From positions 1 through 64,000 of the forward strand of contig NZ_JAMOIC010000013.1 in assembly GCF_024448895.1 (NCBI RefSeq): 64,000 bases of DNA, read 5' to 3'. This stretch comes from Stutzerimonas stutzeri (GTDB taxonomy: Bacteria > Pseudomonadota > Gammaproteobacteria > Pseudomonadales > Pseudomonadaceae). Every line of letters starts with the position of its first letter. The stretch's first letter is position 1. A program made the translations under genes and the position numbers. The notes under the pieces were generated by a model, which was given only the letters and a program-made list of their open reading frames with translations, was not told the DNA's origin and did not search any database. Shown here piece after piece: positions 26,714 to 34,554 of the stretch.

Positions 26714-28606
26714 ATGAAGCGTTCCATCGCCACCGTTTCCCTTAGCGGTACGCTACCCGAGAAGCTCGAAGCCATTGCGGCGGCGGGATTCGACGGCGTC
26801 GAGATCTTCGAAAACGACCTGCTGTATCACGGCGCGAGCCCGCGTGAGGTTGGTCGCATGACGCGCGAGCTTGGGCTGGAGGTCTCGCTGTTTCAGCCAT
26901 TTCGCGATTTCGAGGGCTGCCGGCGCGATCGCCTAGGTCGCAACCTCGAGCGCGCCGAGCGCAAGTTCGATCTGATGCAGGAGTTGGGTACCGATCTGGT
27001 GCTGGTGTGCAGCAATGTCGCCGTCGATTCGATCGGGGATACGGACATTCTGGTCGACGATCTGCGCCAGCTGGCTGAACGCGCTGCGACCCGCAATCTT
27101 CGAATCGGCTATGAAGCGCTCGCCTGGGGCCGGCACGTGAAGACCTGGCGCCAGGTCTGGGACATCGTGCGTGAGGCCGATCACCCGAACCTTGGCGTGC
27201 TTCTGGACAGTTTCCATACGCTTTCGCTGAAGGATGATCCGAGCGGGATCATCGAGATACCGGGCGACAAGATCTTCTTTGTCCAGCTCGCAGACGCACC
27301 CCTGCTGGCCATGGACGTGCTCGAGTGGAGCCGACATTTCCGCTGCTTCCCCGGCCAGGGAGAATTCGACTTACCGGGCTTTCTTGCACCTATTTTACGC
27401 GCCGGTTACCAGGGTCCGATTTCGCTTGAAGTCTTCAACGATGGCTTTCGGGCAGCGCCACCGCGGCAGAACGCCGTCGATGGTCTTCGCTCGCTGCGCT
27501 ATCTTGAGGAAAAGACCGCAGACCTGCTTCATCACCAGCATCACGAAATTACTCAATCCTTGTTTCAACCGCCTGCGGTGGGGCCAATGCAGGGCGTAGA
27601 ATTCCTGGAGTTCGCCGTTGATGAGCCGCTAGGTGCACGGCTTTCATTGCTGCTCGGAAAGCTTGGGTTTTCACAGGCAGGGCGGCACCGCAGCAAGTCG
27701 GTCAGCCTGTTGCGCCAGGGTGACATCAATCTGGTGTTGAACAGCGAGCCGTATTCTTTCGCTCACGGGTTTCTGGAAGCGCATGGGCCTTCACTTTGCG
27801 CGACCGCACTCAAAGTCCGTGATAGCGGGGAAGCACTCGAACGGGCTCGACAGTATGGTGGCCAGCCGTATCGCGGTCTGGTCGGGCCAAACGAACGTGA
27901 GATTCCGGCGGTGCGGGCGCCGGATGGAAGCCTGCTGTATCTGGTAGTCGACAACCCGGAAACCGGCAGCATTTATGAAACCGATTTTGATCTGACGCCA
28001 GTCACTAGCAGTGGCCCCTTGCTGCGCATCGACCATTTGGCGATGGCGTTGCCGGCCGAGAGCCTGGATAGCTGGGTGCTGTTTTACAAGACCGTGCTCG
28101 ATTTCGAGGCTGACGATGAAGTGGTGCTGCCGGACCCATACGGCCTGGTAAAGAGCCGCGCCATCCGCAGCCGCTGCGGAACGGTGCGCCTGCCATTGAA
28201 CATTTCGGAGAACCGCAACACTGCGATCTCTCATGCACTGTCGCATTACCGCGGTTCCGGCGTGCACCACATCGCTTTTGCCTGCGATGATATTTTCGCC
28301 GCCGTCAGTCGCGTCAAAGAGGCAGGGGTTCCGTTACTGGAAATCCCGATGAATTATTACGACGATCTGGCGGCGCGGTTCGATTTCGACGACGACTTCC
28401 TCAGCCAGCTCGCGTACTACAACGTGCTATACGATCGCGACGCCCAGGGTGGTGAGTTCTTTCACGTCTATACCGAGCCGTTCGAAGATCGATTCTTCTT
28501 TGAAATCCTTCAACGCAAGGACTATGTGGGTTACGGTGCCGCAAACGTCGCGGTGCGCCTGGCCGCCATGGCGCAAGCGCGTGCCGGGCGCGCGTCCCGG
28601 CCCTGA
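26714..28606 (+). CDS. quiC: 3-Dehydroshikimate dehydratase QuiC (fused xylose-isomerase-like and VOC domains)
   Basis: A 630-residue two-domain protein that converts 3-dehydroshikimate to protocatechuate, the step joining quinate/shikimate degradation to the pca pathway. Residues 1-275 form an AP-endonuclease-2/xylose-isomerase-like TIM barrel with metal ligands expected in IGYEALAWGRH, GVLLDSFHTL, FFVQLADAP and SLEVFND. Residues 295-610 are a 4-hydroxyphenylpyruvate-dioxygenase-like VOC pair ending EFFHVYTEPFEDRFFFEILQRKDYVGYGAANVAVR. This fused form is the Pseudomonas QuiC1 type. The start at 26714 follows AGGAGG. Cytoplasmic. Regulated presumably through the PcaR-like and shared elements upstream. 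The TetR gene follows by 76 bases. Confidence 0.93.
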   Translation: MKRSIATVSLSGTLPEKLEAIAAAGFDGVEIFENDLLYHGASPREVGRMTRELGLEVSLFQPFRDFEGCRRDRLGRNLERAERKFDLMQELGTDLVLVCSNVAVDSIGDTDILVDDLRQLAERAATRNLRIGYEALAWGRHVKTWRQVWDIVREADHPNLGVLLDSFHTLSLKDDPSGIIEIPGDKIFFVQLADAPLLAMDVLEWSRHFRCFPGQGEFDLPGFLAPILRAGYQGPISLEVFNDGFRAAPPRQNAVDGLRSLRYLEEKTADLLHHQHHEITQSLFQPPAVGPMQGVEFLEFAVDEPLGARLSLLLGKLGFSQAGRHRSKSVSLLRQGDINLVLNSEPYSFAHGFLEAHGPSLCATALKVRDSGEALERARQYGGQPYRGLVGPNEREIPAVRAPDGSLLYLVVDNPETGSIYETDFDLTPVTSSGPLLRIDHLAMALPAESLDSWVLFYKTVLDFEADDEVVLPDPYGLVKSRAIRSRCGTVRLPLNISENRNTAISHALSHYRGSGVHHIAFACDDIFAAVSRVKEAGVPLLEIPMNYYDDLAARFDFDDDFLSQLAYYNVLYDRDAQGGEFFHVYTEPFEDRFFFEILQRKDYVGYGAANVAVRLAAMAQARAGRASRP

Positions 28607-28619
28607 ACCCGTGAGCAGT

Positions 28620-28652
28620 CAATGACTTTTCATTGGCTGCCAATGATAATTG
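28620..28652 (+). promoter_or_regulatory. Possible auto-operator before the TetR gene
   Basis: Two inverted repeats lie between quiC and the TetR gene: CAATGA-CTTT-TCATTG (28620-28635) and CAAT-GATA-ATTG (28641-28652). They are 30-60 bases before the TetR start, where many TetR regulators bind. They do not resemble the 20-bp element before quiC and aroQ. Confidence 0.35.
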
Positions 28653-28682
28653 CGGCGCATCCGCCGAGCGACCGAGCCCTAC

Positions 28683-29342
28683 ATGTCGGACACGTCCATC
28701 GAAGCAGCACCCGTCACACGTCTGCCGCGCAAGAACAATCCGGAAAAGACCCGTCAGGAAATTCTTCTGGCCGCTGTTGCCGAGTTTGCCGAGCAAGGGC
28801 TCAGCGGTGCGCGTGTCGATGCGATTGCCGAGCGCACCCGAACCTCAAAGCGGATGATCTACTACTATTTCGGCAGCAAGGAGCAGCTCTACCTTGCTGT
28901 GCTGGAAAAGCTCTATGGCGACATCCGTGCTACCGAAGAGGAGTTGAAACTGGATGAGCTGGCGCCCGACGAGGCAATTCGCCGGCTTGTGGAGTTCACG
29001 TTCGAGCATCACAACCGCAACGTGGATTTCATCCGCGTGGTGAGCATCGAGAACATTCACAAGGGCGCGCACATTGCCAAGTCACAGGTAATCGCGGCGC
29101 TGAACAAATCAGTGCTGACGTCCATCGCTTCGATTCTCGATCGGGGTGTCGCCGCCGGGCTGTTTCGCCGCGATGTCGACCCGCTCGATCTGCATATGCT
29201 GATCAGCTCGTTCTGCTTCTTCCGAGTATCGAACCGACATACGTTTTCGACCATTCACGAGATCGACCTTTCAGAAGCGTCCGTCTTTGAGCGTCATAAG
29301 CAGATGATTGGTGATGCCGTAATCCGGTACGTTCTGGCTTAA
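28683..29342 (+). CDS. TetR/AcrR-family regulator of the quinate/shikimate locus (probable)
   Basis: A 219-residue regulator. The TetR HTH covers residues about 20-70 (KTRQEILLAAVAEFAEQGLSGARVDAIAERTRTSKRMIYYYFGSKEQLYLAVLE), followed by a helical ligand-binding domain. The ATG at 28683 is chosen because the upstream part of the frame is unlike the family. Downstream of quiC in the same direction and convergent with the TRAP 2 operon across a bidirectional terminator, it is placed to control both. Its ligand may be a hydroaromatic such as quinate or dehydroshikimate; this is inference from location only. Confidence 0.85.
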   Translation: MSDTSIEAAPVTRLPRKNNPEKTRQEILLAAVAEFAEQGLSGARVDAIAERTRTSKRMIYYYFGSKEQLYLAVLEKLYGDIRATEEELKLDELAPDEAIRRLVEFTFEHHNRNVDFIRVVSIENIHKGAHIAKSQVIAALNKSVLTSIASILDRGVAAGLFRRDVDPLDLHMLISSFCFFRVSNRHTFSTIHEIDLSEASVFERHKQMIGDAVIRYVLA

Positions 29343-29391
29343 GTGACCCTGGGCGGGACGCCCGTCCGCTGGCAATCCTTACCCATGAGCA

Positions 29392-29424
29392 TAAAAAAGA
29401 CGGGCTATTGCCCGTCTTCCTTTT
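29392..29424. terminator. Bidirectional terminator between TetR and TRAP 2 genes
   Basis: Arms AAGACGGGC (29397-29405) and GCCCGTCTT (29410-29418) with a four-base loop. A-run AAAAAA precedes it (T-run on the minus strand) and CCTTTT follows on the plus strand, so it can end both converging units. Confidence 0.85.
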
Positions 29425-29436
29425 GCCCCTCAACCG

Positions 29437-30441
29437 TTACTGGCCAACCGCCTCGTGCAGGGTTTTCAGCAAGGCCGGATCGATGTCCTTTGAGAACTGC
29501 TCGATCACCGGCTTGACCTTCTCGCGGAAGGCGGCCAACGCCTGCTTGTCCACCTCGTTGAACTCCATGGACTGCTTCAGGGATTCCAGGGCCTGACCCT
29601 GGCGCTCCTGGGTGATCTCGCGCTGGTACTGGGTCGCCTCTGTGGCGGCCTCGCGGATCAACGCCTGTTCATCGGCATTCAGACGATTCCAGGTCTTCTG
29701 CCCAATGATCAACGATTGCGGGTTATAGATGTGGTTGGTCGCTGAGAGGTATTTCTGCACCTCGTTGAATTTGCTGCCTTCGATCACGGTGAACGGGTTT
29801 TCCTGACCGTCGACGGTGCGCTGCTCCAACCCTGTGTAGACCTCAGGGAATGGCATCGGGACGGGGTTGGCACCCAGGGCTTTGAAGGTTTCCAGATAGA
29901 TCGGCGACTGGATGACGCGAATTTTCAAACCTTCCAGATCCTTCGGCCCGGTGATCGCGCGGCTGTTGTTGGTCACTTGGCGGAACCCCAGGTCCCAGTA
30001 GCCGAGACCGATGAGCCCTTTGCTCTCCAGTCGCTTGCCCAGCTCCTGACCCACCGGGCCGTCCATGACGGCATAGGCCTGCTCGCTGCTTTCGAACAAG
30101 AACGGGAAGTCGAACAGAGCGAAATCCGGCACCTGAGCCGCAAGAATGCCGGAGTTCAACACGGTGACGTCGAGCGTGCCGCCCTGCAGAGCAGAGACCG
30201 TCTGCAGATCGCCACCGAGGGTGCCGCCCGCGAACAGGCGAACCTTCATCTTGCCGCCTGACTTTTCACTCACCAGATCCGCGAATTTCTGCGCGCCGAG
30301 GCCTTGCGGGTGGTCTTTCACATTCTGAAAGGCGAAGCGCAGCGTGTGATCGCGGTAGTCGGCCGCATGAGCTTGCAGGCTGCCTACAGCGAGGCCGGTA
30401 GCGCAGACTGCGGCGGTGAGGGTTTTCAACCAGTTGTTCAT
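29437..30441 (-). CDS. TRAP transporter substrate-binding protein (DctP), system 2
   Basis: A 334-residue periplasmic binding protein. The signal peptide MNNWLKTLTAAVCATGLAVGSLQAHA is followed by the DctP fold: LRFAFQNVKDHPQGLGAQKFADLVSEKSGGKMKVRLF, a GLKIRVIQSPIYLETFKALGANPVPMPFPEVYTGLEQRTVDGQENP core whose Arg is the usual carboxylate-binding residue, and an AATEATQYQREITQERQ helix. Start at 30441; the frame runs to 30474 but the signal peptide begins here. Last gene of aroQ-aroE-dctQ-dctM-dctP, which points to quinate or shikimate as ligand. A CAACAACAACAA motif abuts its GGAGA ribosome-binding site. Confidence 0.93.
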   Translation of the reverse strand: MNNWLKTLTAAVCATGLAVGSLQAHAADYRDHTLRFAFQNVKDHPQGLGAQKFADLVSEKSGGKMKVRLFAGGTLGGDLQTVSALQGGTLDVTVLNSGILAAQVPDFALFDFPFLFESSEQAYAVMDGPVGQELGKRLESKGLIGLGYWDLGFRQVTNNSRAITGPKDLEGLKIRVIQSPIYLETFKALGANPVPMPFPEVYTGLEQRTVDGQENPFTVIEGSKFNEVQKYLSATNHIYNPQSLIIGQKTWNRLNADEQALIREAATEATQYQREITQERQGQALESLKQSMEFNEVDKQALAAFREKVKPVIEQFSKDIDPALLKTLHEAVGQ

Positions 30442-30452
30442 GTGAATCTCCA

Positions 30453-30464
30453 TTGTTGTTGTTG
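30453..30464 (-). promoter_or_regulatory. Crc/Hfq-type A-rich motif at the dctP ribosome-binding site
   Basis: Minus strand CAACAACAACAA, followed one base later by the GGAGA Shine-Dalgarno of dctP. It matches the catabolite-activity pattern AAnAAnAA bound by Hfq with Crc in Pseudomonas, which blocks translation when preferred carbon sources are present. Confidence 0.6.
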
Positions 30465-30485
30465 GGCGAAGCACAGGGATGCCGG

Positions 30486-31766
30486 CTAACCGGCGAAAAA
30501 CTTCATCGGCCCGGTAACCAGCACCGGGAACAGCACGAGCAGCAGAAGTACAAAAAGTTGGGCGAGCAGAAATGGCCAGACACCGCGTACGATCTCGTCA
30601 ATTTTCAGCTTCGAGACGCCGCAGACCACGTTCAGCACCGTGCCCACCGGGGGCGTGATCAATCCGATGGAGGTGTTGATCAGAAACAGCACGCCGAAAT
30701 ACACGGGATCGATGCCGGCCTGCGTGATGGCAGGCATCAGCACGGGCGTCAGGATCAGGATGGTTGGCGTCATGTCCATCACCGTGCCGACTGCGATGAT
30801 GACCAGCATCACGGCAATCAGCAGCAGGGTGGGGCTGTCCATCAGCGGTGCAAGCAGGTCGGCCAGTTGACCCGGAAGATCGGCAATGGTGACCAGCCAG
30901 GACGAGACCATGGCGGCAGCGACCAGCAACATGACCACCGATGTGGTTCGCGCCGCGGCCAGCGTCACTTTGTAGAGGTCGGCCAGTTTCAACTCTCGGT
31001 AGATCACGACCGACACGAATAGCGCATAGACGGCCGCGACGACCGCCGCTTCGGTCGGAGTAAAAATACCGAACTTGAGACCCACGATGATGATTACCGG
31101 CAGACCCAGCGCCCAGCTGCCTTCGGTTATGGCTTTGAGCACTTCCTTGCGGCTGCGTTTGGGAGGCGTATCCACGACTTCCCGCCGCGAGACGATCCAC
31201 CAGGCGATGGCCAGCGCACCACCAAGCATCAATCCGGGGACGATACCGGCCAGGAACAGCTTGGAGATCGATACCCCCGACGCTACGCCGAAGACGATGA
31301 AGCCGATGCTCGGCGGAATGATCGGTGCAATGATCCCACCCGCAGCAATCAAGCCAGCTGAGCGGTGCCGGCTGTGTCCAGCCGAAACCATCATTGGCAC
31401 CAGCAGCGCCGCGAGGGCTGCTGCATCAGCCACCGCTGAGCCTGAAAGCGATGCCAGCAGGCACGAAGCGATGATCGCCACATAGCCGAGACCACCGCGT
31501 TTGTGCCCGACCAATGCCATCGCGATGTTGACGATGCGTCGCGACAACCCGCCCGCATTCATGATCTCGCCAGCCAACATGAAGAATGGCACAGCCATCA
31601 GTGGGAAGCTGTCAGCACCGTTGAGCAGGTTCTGGGCGATGATCTGAGCGTCGAACAGCCCGAGGTAGAGCATCAGTGCGACACCGACGAGCAGCAGTGC
31701 AAAGGCAATCGGAATGCCTAGTGCCATGGTGCCGAGCAACGATCCGAGGAAAACGAGCAGCGTCAT
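30486..31766 (-). CDS. TRAP transporter large permease subunit (DctM), system 2
   Basis: A 426-residue polytopic permease with the family landmarks IPIAFALLLVG, GGLSRRIVNIAMALVGHKRGGLGYVAIIASCLLASLSGSAVADAAAL, GGIIAPIIPPSIGFIVFG and a late NTSIGLITPPVGTVLNVVCGVS. Its start overlaps the dctQ stop by 4 bases. It imports the ligand delivered by the dctP product 45 bases downstream using the Na+ gradient. The operon context indicates a hydroaromatic acid. Confidence 0.93.
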   Translation of the reverse strand: MTLLVFLGSLLGTMALGIPIAFALLLVGVALMLYLGLFDAQIIAQNLLNGADSFPLMAVPFFMLAGEIMNAGGLSRRIVNIAMALVGHKRGGLGYVAIIASCLLASLSGSAVADAAALAALLVPMMVSAGHSRHRSAGLIAAGGIIAPIIPPSIGFIVFGVASGVSISKLFLAGIVPGLMLGGALAIAWWIVSRREVVDTPPKRSRKEVLKAITEGSWALGLPVIIIVGLKFGIFTPTEAAVVAAVYALFVSVVIYRELKLADLYKVTLAAARTTSVVMLLVAAAMVSSWLVTIADLPGQLADLLAPLMDSPTLLLIAVMLVIIAVGTVMDMTPTILILTPVLMPAITQAGIDPVYFGVLFLINTSIGLITPPVGTVLNVVCGVSKLKIDEIVRGVWPFLLAQLFVLLLLVLFPVLVTGPMKFFAG

Positions 31767-32305
31767 GGCTGAGTCCTCGCATCGGTTGGCGGCGTCAGCG
31801 AATGCGGAGGTTCAGGTGCGTGTCCGTCGCCCGCTCCGTCGACTTTTCCGCGCAGGGCCTGGACCAGCTCGACCAGCAGGATGGCACTGGCGCTGACGCC
31901 AAACACAACGCCCGCTGCGTAGAACCAGGCCATGGAAAGCCCCGAAGCCGGCGCCGTCACGTCCAGGTTGATGACCGCCTGCGCCCAGCTGCCTTTGGTG
32001 ATCAGCCAGCAGCCGAAGAGCATCAGCAGGTGCCCGATCACCAGGCAGACGCGCTGGCCGATCGGTGGCAGCTTTTTCACGATGCTGTCCAAACCGAGAT
32101 GGGCGTGCTCGCGCAGTGCGATAAGCGCGCCCAGAAATACCATCCAGACGAAGCACCAGCGCGACAGTTCTTCGCTGACGCTGATGCCTGAGTTGAATGC
32201 ATAGCGCAGCACGACGTTGCCGAACACCATCACCACCATGACCGCCATGCAGCCGACAACCAGCAGTTTCAGCAGCCGGAAGTACCATTCAACGAGGCTT
32301 TTCAT
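31763..32305 (-). CDS. TRAP transporter small permease subunit (DctQ), system 2
   Basis: A 180-residue protein with four hydrophobic helices and the DctQ marks VLRYAFNSGISVSEELSRWCFVWMVFLGALIALREHAHLGLDS. The start at 32305 has GAGGTG upstream, directly preceded by the A-rich AACAAAAACAA. It overlaps dctM by 4 bases and starts 71 bases after the aroE stop, consistent with one transcript from aroQ. Confidence 0.92.
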   Translation of the reverse strand: MKSLVEWYFRLLKLLVVGCMAVMVVMVFGNVVLRYAFNSGISVSEELSRWCFVWMVFLGALIALREHAHLGLDSIVKKLPPIGQRVCLVIGHLLMLFGCWLITKGSWAQAVINLDVTAPASGLSMAWFYAAGVVFGVSASAILLVELVQALRGKVDGAGDGHAPEPPHSLTPPTDARTQP

Positions 32306-32319
32306 CTCGCACGCACCTC

Positions 32320-32330
32320 TTGTTTTTGTT
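32320..32330 (-). promoter_or_regulatory. Crc/Hfq-type A-rich motif at the dctQ ribosome-binding site
   Basis: Minus strand AACAAAAACAA fits AAnAAnAAnAA and abuts the GAGGTG Shine-Dalgarno of the TRAP 2 small subunit. Confidence 0.5.
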
Positions 32331-32376
32331 AGGTCGGCGACGTCAAGGTCGCCGGCTTGTGCCCGTCAGGGCGTTT

Positions 32377-33234
32377 TCAAACGAAACTTGCGAAGTGCTT
32401 CAGCATGCGGTCGGCGTCTGCCTGTCTTCCGCTGAAGAGTTCGAATGCCTTCACTGCCTGAAAAACCGCCATGACGCTGCCATCCAGTGTCTGGCAACCC
32501 AGTGCTCGTGCATCGCGCAACAACTGGGTTTCCAGCGGGAAGTAGACGATTTCGGATACCCAAAGCGCGGCACGCAGCAGCGCGGCCGGCACGGGAGTTC
32601 CGGGTAGCTTGGTCATTCCCATGGGGGTGGTGTTGACCAAGCCATCGGCCTGCGCCATCGCTGCGGCGAGATCCGTACCGACCAGCGCCCGGTCGCTGCC
32701 AAAATGACGCGACAGATTATCCACCAGAGCCTGCGCACGCGTTGGGTCGACCTCGAACAAAGTCAGCTGCTCGACGCCCTGGCTGAGCAATGCATGGGCG
32801 ACCGCCGCTCCGGCACCACCTGCACCCATCTGCACGACACGCTGGCGAGCGGCGTTCGGCAAGCCCCGTCGAAACCCTTCTCCGAAGCCAAGCGCGTCGG
32901 TGTTGTGACCGACTCGCTTGCCGTCGCGCAATACCACGGTGTTCACCGCGCCAATGCTCGCTGCCTCTTCAGAGAGTTCGTCAAGCAGGGGAATGACGGC
33001 CTGCTTGCACGGATAGGTGATGTTCAGGCCGGTGTAGCCCATGTGCTGAGCCGCTTCGAGCAGGCTTGGCAACGCCGAGAGGTCGAGCCCCAGTGCGTCA
33101 AGGTCAATGAGTCGGTATAGGTAGCGAAGGCCTTGAGCATCGCCTTCGTGCTCATGCAGGGCAGGGGAGCGTGAGGCTTGAATGCCCGAGCCAATCAGCC
33201 CGGCCAGTACGGCGTTAGCGGAGGAATTACTCAT
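32377..33234 (-). CDS. NAD-type quinate/shikimate dehydrogenase (AroE family)
   Basis: A 285-residue AroE-family protein. Substrate-binding residues are visible in [11 protein letters not shown] and NITYPCKQ (catalytic Lys), with [11 protein letters not shown] for the second substrate contact. The cofactor motif [15 protein letters not shown] is followed by [12 protein letters not shown]. Biosynthetic AroE proteins carry an Asn-Arg-Thr there for NADP, whereas an Asp, as here, is typical of the NAD-dependent catabolic enzyme of Corynebacterium. It therefore most likely oxidises quinate and/or shikimate to 3-dehydroquinate and 3-dehydroshikimate. The start at 33234 overlaps aroQ by 4 bases; the longer open frame upstream is antisense-like noise. 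Operon aroQ-aroE-dctQMP. Confidence 0.88.
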   Translation of the reverse strand: MSNSSANAVLAGLIGSGIQASRSPALHEHEGDAQGLRYLYRLIDLDALGLDLSALPSLLEAAQHMGYTGLNITYPCKQAVIPLLDELSEEAASIGAVNTVVLRDGKRVGHNTDALGFGEGFRRGLPNAARQRVVQMGAGGAGAAVAHALLSQGVEQLTLFEVDPTRAQALVDNLSRHFGSDRALVGTDLAAAMAQADGLVNTTPMGMTKLPGTPVPAALLRAALWVSEIVYFPLETQLLRDARALGCQTLDGSVMAVFQAVKAFELFSGRQADADRMLKHFASFV

Positions 33235-33677
33235 GATTTCGCTCCCAGCAGCCGAGCGAAATGCTCTATACCCAGGCGATAACCATTGCTCCCCAAACCA
33301 CAGATGACACCAACCGCAACGGGTGAAACGTAGGACTGATGGCGAAAAGATTCGCGCTTGTGGACATTGGAAAGATGCACTTCGATGACCGGCAGTTCGA
33401 CAGCGGCCAGGGCGTCGCGGATCGCCACGGATGTGTGTGTCCAGGCGGCCGGGTTGATCAGGATGCCGGCGCACATTCCGCGAGCCTGATGGATGCGCTC
33501 GATCAGCTCGCCTTCATGATTGGTCTGGAAGAAGTCGACCTCCAAGCCATGAGACTCGGCCGTGTCACGGCAAAGGCGGGCGATGTCATCGAGCGTTTCA
33601 TGGCCATAGGTCGCTGGTTCACGTGTGCCAAGCAAGTTGAGATTGGGCCCGTTCAGCACCAGGATGATTGTTGTCAT
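33231..33677 (-). CDS. aroQ: Type II 3-dehydroquinate dehydratase
   Basis: A 148-residue type II dehydroquinase, which interconverts 3-dehydroquinate and 3-dehydroshikimate. The signature is present in order: [20 protein letters not shown] with the catalytic Tyr, [37 protein letters not shown] and [19 protein letters not shown] with the catalytic His. The ATG at 33677 is preferred over a GTG nine bases upstream because AGGGGTGA lies just ahead of it. First gene of the operon with the NAD-type dehydrogenase and TRAP 2, so it is a catabolic copy serving quinate use; a housekeeping aroQ presumably exists elsewhere. Confidence 0.92.
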   Translation of the reverse strand: MTTIILVLNGPNLNLLGTREPATYGHETLDDIARLCRDTAESHGLEVDFFQTNHEGELIERIHQARGMCAGILINPAAWTHTSVAIRDALAAVELPVIEVHLSNVHKRESFRHQSYVSPVAVGVICGLGSNGYRLGIEHFARLLGAKS

Positions 33678-33690
33678 TGGAGTCACCCCT

Positions 33691-33710
33691 GAAAATGTAC
33701 TACCTAGTTA
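33691..33710 (-). promoter_or_regulatory. Shared 20-bp operator-like element, aroQ copy
   Basis: The minus strand reads TAACTAGGTAGTACATTTTC, 19 of 20 identical to the quiC copy and in the same orientation to its gene. Here it ends 13 bases before the aroQ ATG, immediately upstream of the Shine-Dalgarno, so a bound protein could block transcription or the 5' end is very short. Confidence 0.55.
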
Positions 33711-33775
33711 ATACGTAAAAACGGGCATACGTCCACTCTGACGGTGTTGCTATTGGTAGGGGCTGGACAAACAGC

Positions 33776-33790
33776 GGGCGATTATCGGCT
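33776..33790 (-). promoter_or_regulatory. PcaR-like box upstream of aroQ
   Basis: The minus strand reads AGCCGATAATCGCCC. The CGATAATCGC core is intact (11 of 15 with the remembered PcaR site), and 14 bases (33775-33788) are identical to the quiC box. It lies about 100 bases before aroQ and 65 bases from the shared 20-bp element. Confidence 0.45.
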
Positions 33791-34040
33791 AGCGGGGCGG
33801 GGGCGGCTCGATAACCGGGAACGATGGAGAGGGTCGTACGGGCCGTCTAGCGTCATTGCATTGAAGCGATATCGGCGAGTATGAGCTGAGTTCTGCGGCT
33901 CAAGGAGTGAGGCAAGAATTGGCGAAGAAGCTTGGCTGGTAGTGGGTGAGGGGATGGACGTGCGCGCAAAAAGGAAACGATGAGGCTACTGAAGCGAGGC
34001 CGCAAAAATGGCCTCGCGTTCGATAAGCCGGGCTGTGTTG

Positions 34041-34235
34041 CTAGGTAGTGGACTTACCCTTTGCGTCGTCGTCTTCTCGCTGCTTGGTGCGGCCTGTGAG
34101 CAGGGTGTTCGGGTTCGAGAAATCGGTAGTTCTCGCAGCCCTTTCGCGGTCCAGGTTTCGGTAGTCGAGAAGGGCGCCTGTGCCCAGAACGCCAAAGCTG
34201 AGAACTGTGCACAGGACTATTTGATAGATGCTCAT
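34041..34235 (-). CDS. Possible small single-pass membrane protein
   Basis: A 64-residue frame beginning MSIYQIVLCTVLSFGVLGTGALLDYRNLDRERAARTTDF. One hydrophobic helix (residues 3-23) is followed by a strongly charged, polar tail ending DDDAKGKSTT. The composition is like real small bacterial membrane proteins, and a hairpin at about 33995-34018 could terminate it, but no good Shine-Dalgarno precedes it and a plus-strand frame overlaps. Not recognised; treat as provisional. Confidence 0.3.
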   Translation of the reverse strand: MSIYQIVLCTVLSFGVLGTGALLDYRNLDRERAARTTDFSNPNTLLTGRTKQREDDDAKGKSTT

Positions 34236-34554
34236 GTGGAAACTCGAGTAAACGCAATGGAGGTTTGTATAGCGGTGCGCCGACCGGCACGCGCGTATAC
34301 AACGCCTAACCTGCAGAGGCGTCAATCTGGATTTAGTCGTATAGAAGGATGCCTGGCCTGCCAATCCGACATAGGCCAGGCATTGGCTGCAGAGCTGGCG
34401 TGCAAAACCGATAAAGAGCTGCGGAAGCTGTACCAAACAAAATTCGACACAAATCTGTCAGCCCAAATAAGCCAACAACGAGCAGCCGCAGATATGATCG
34501 CGAATTCGCGCCAGATCCGGTCGCGATCTTCCTGTTGATCCCAAGAGAGCTTTG
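34236..34554. other. Region upstream of the TerC gene with a long inverted repeat
   Basis: These 319 bases contain no confident gene. A perfect 11-base inverted repeat, ATGCCTGGCCT (34349-34359) and AGGCCAGGCAT (34373-34383), encloses 13 bases and has no T-run. It could form a stable RNA hairpin or be a protein site; its role is unknown. Confidence 0.4.

Larger units (their letters stand above)
33678..34040. other. Promoter region of the aroQ operon
   Basis: The 363 bases between aroQ and a small minus-strand reading frame hold the two operator-like elements above. A GC hairpin GCGAGGCC ... GGCCTCGC (33995-34018), read from the minus strand, could end the small gene at 34041. I see no other gene. 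Confidence 0.4.

Noticed and set aside
34008-34538. A 176-residue plus-strand frame with a signal-like N-terminus overlapping the small minus-strand frame
   Set aside because: It has many Arg, Ser and Cys, no recognisable domain, and crosses the 11-base inverted repeat; composition suggests a non-coding frame.
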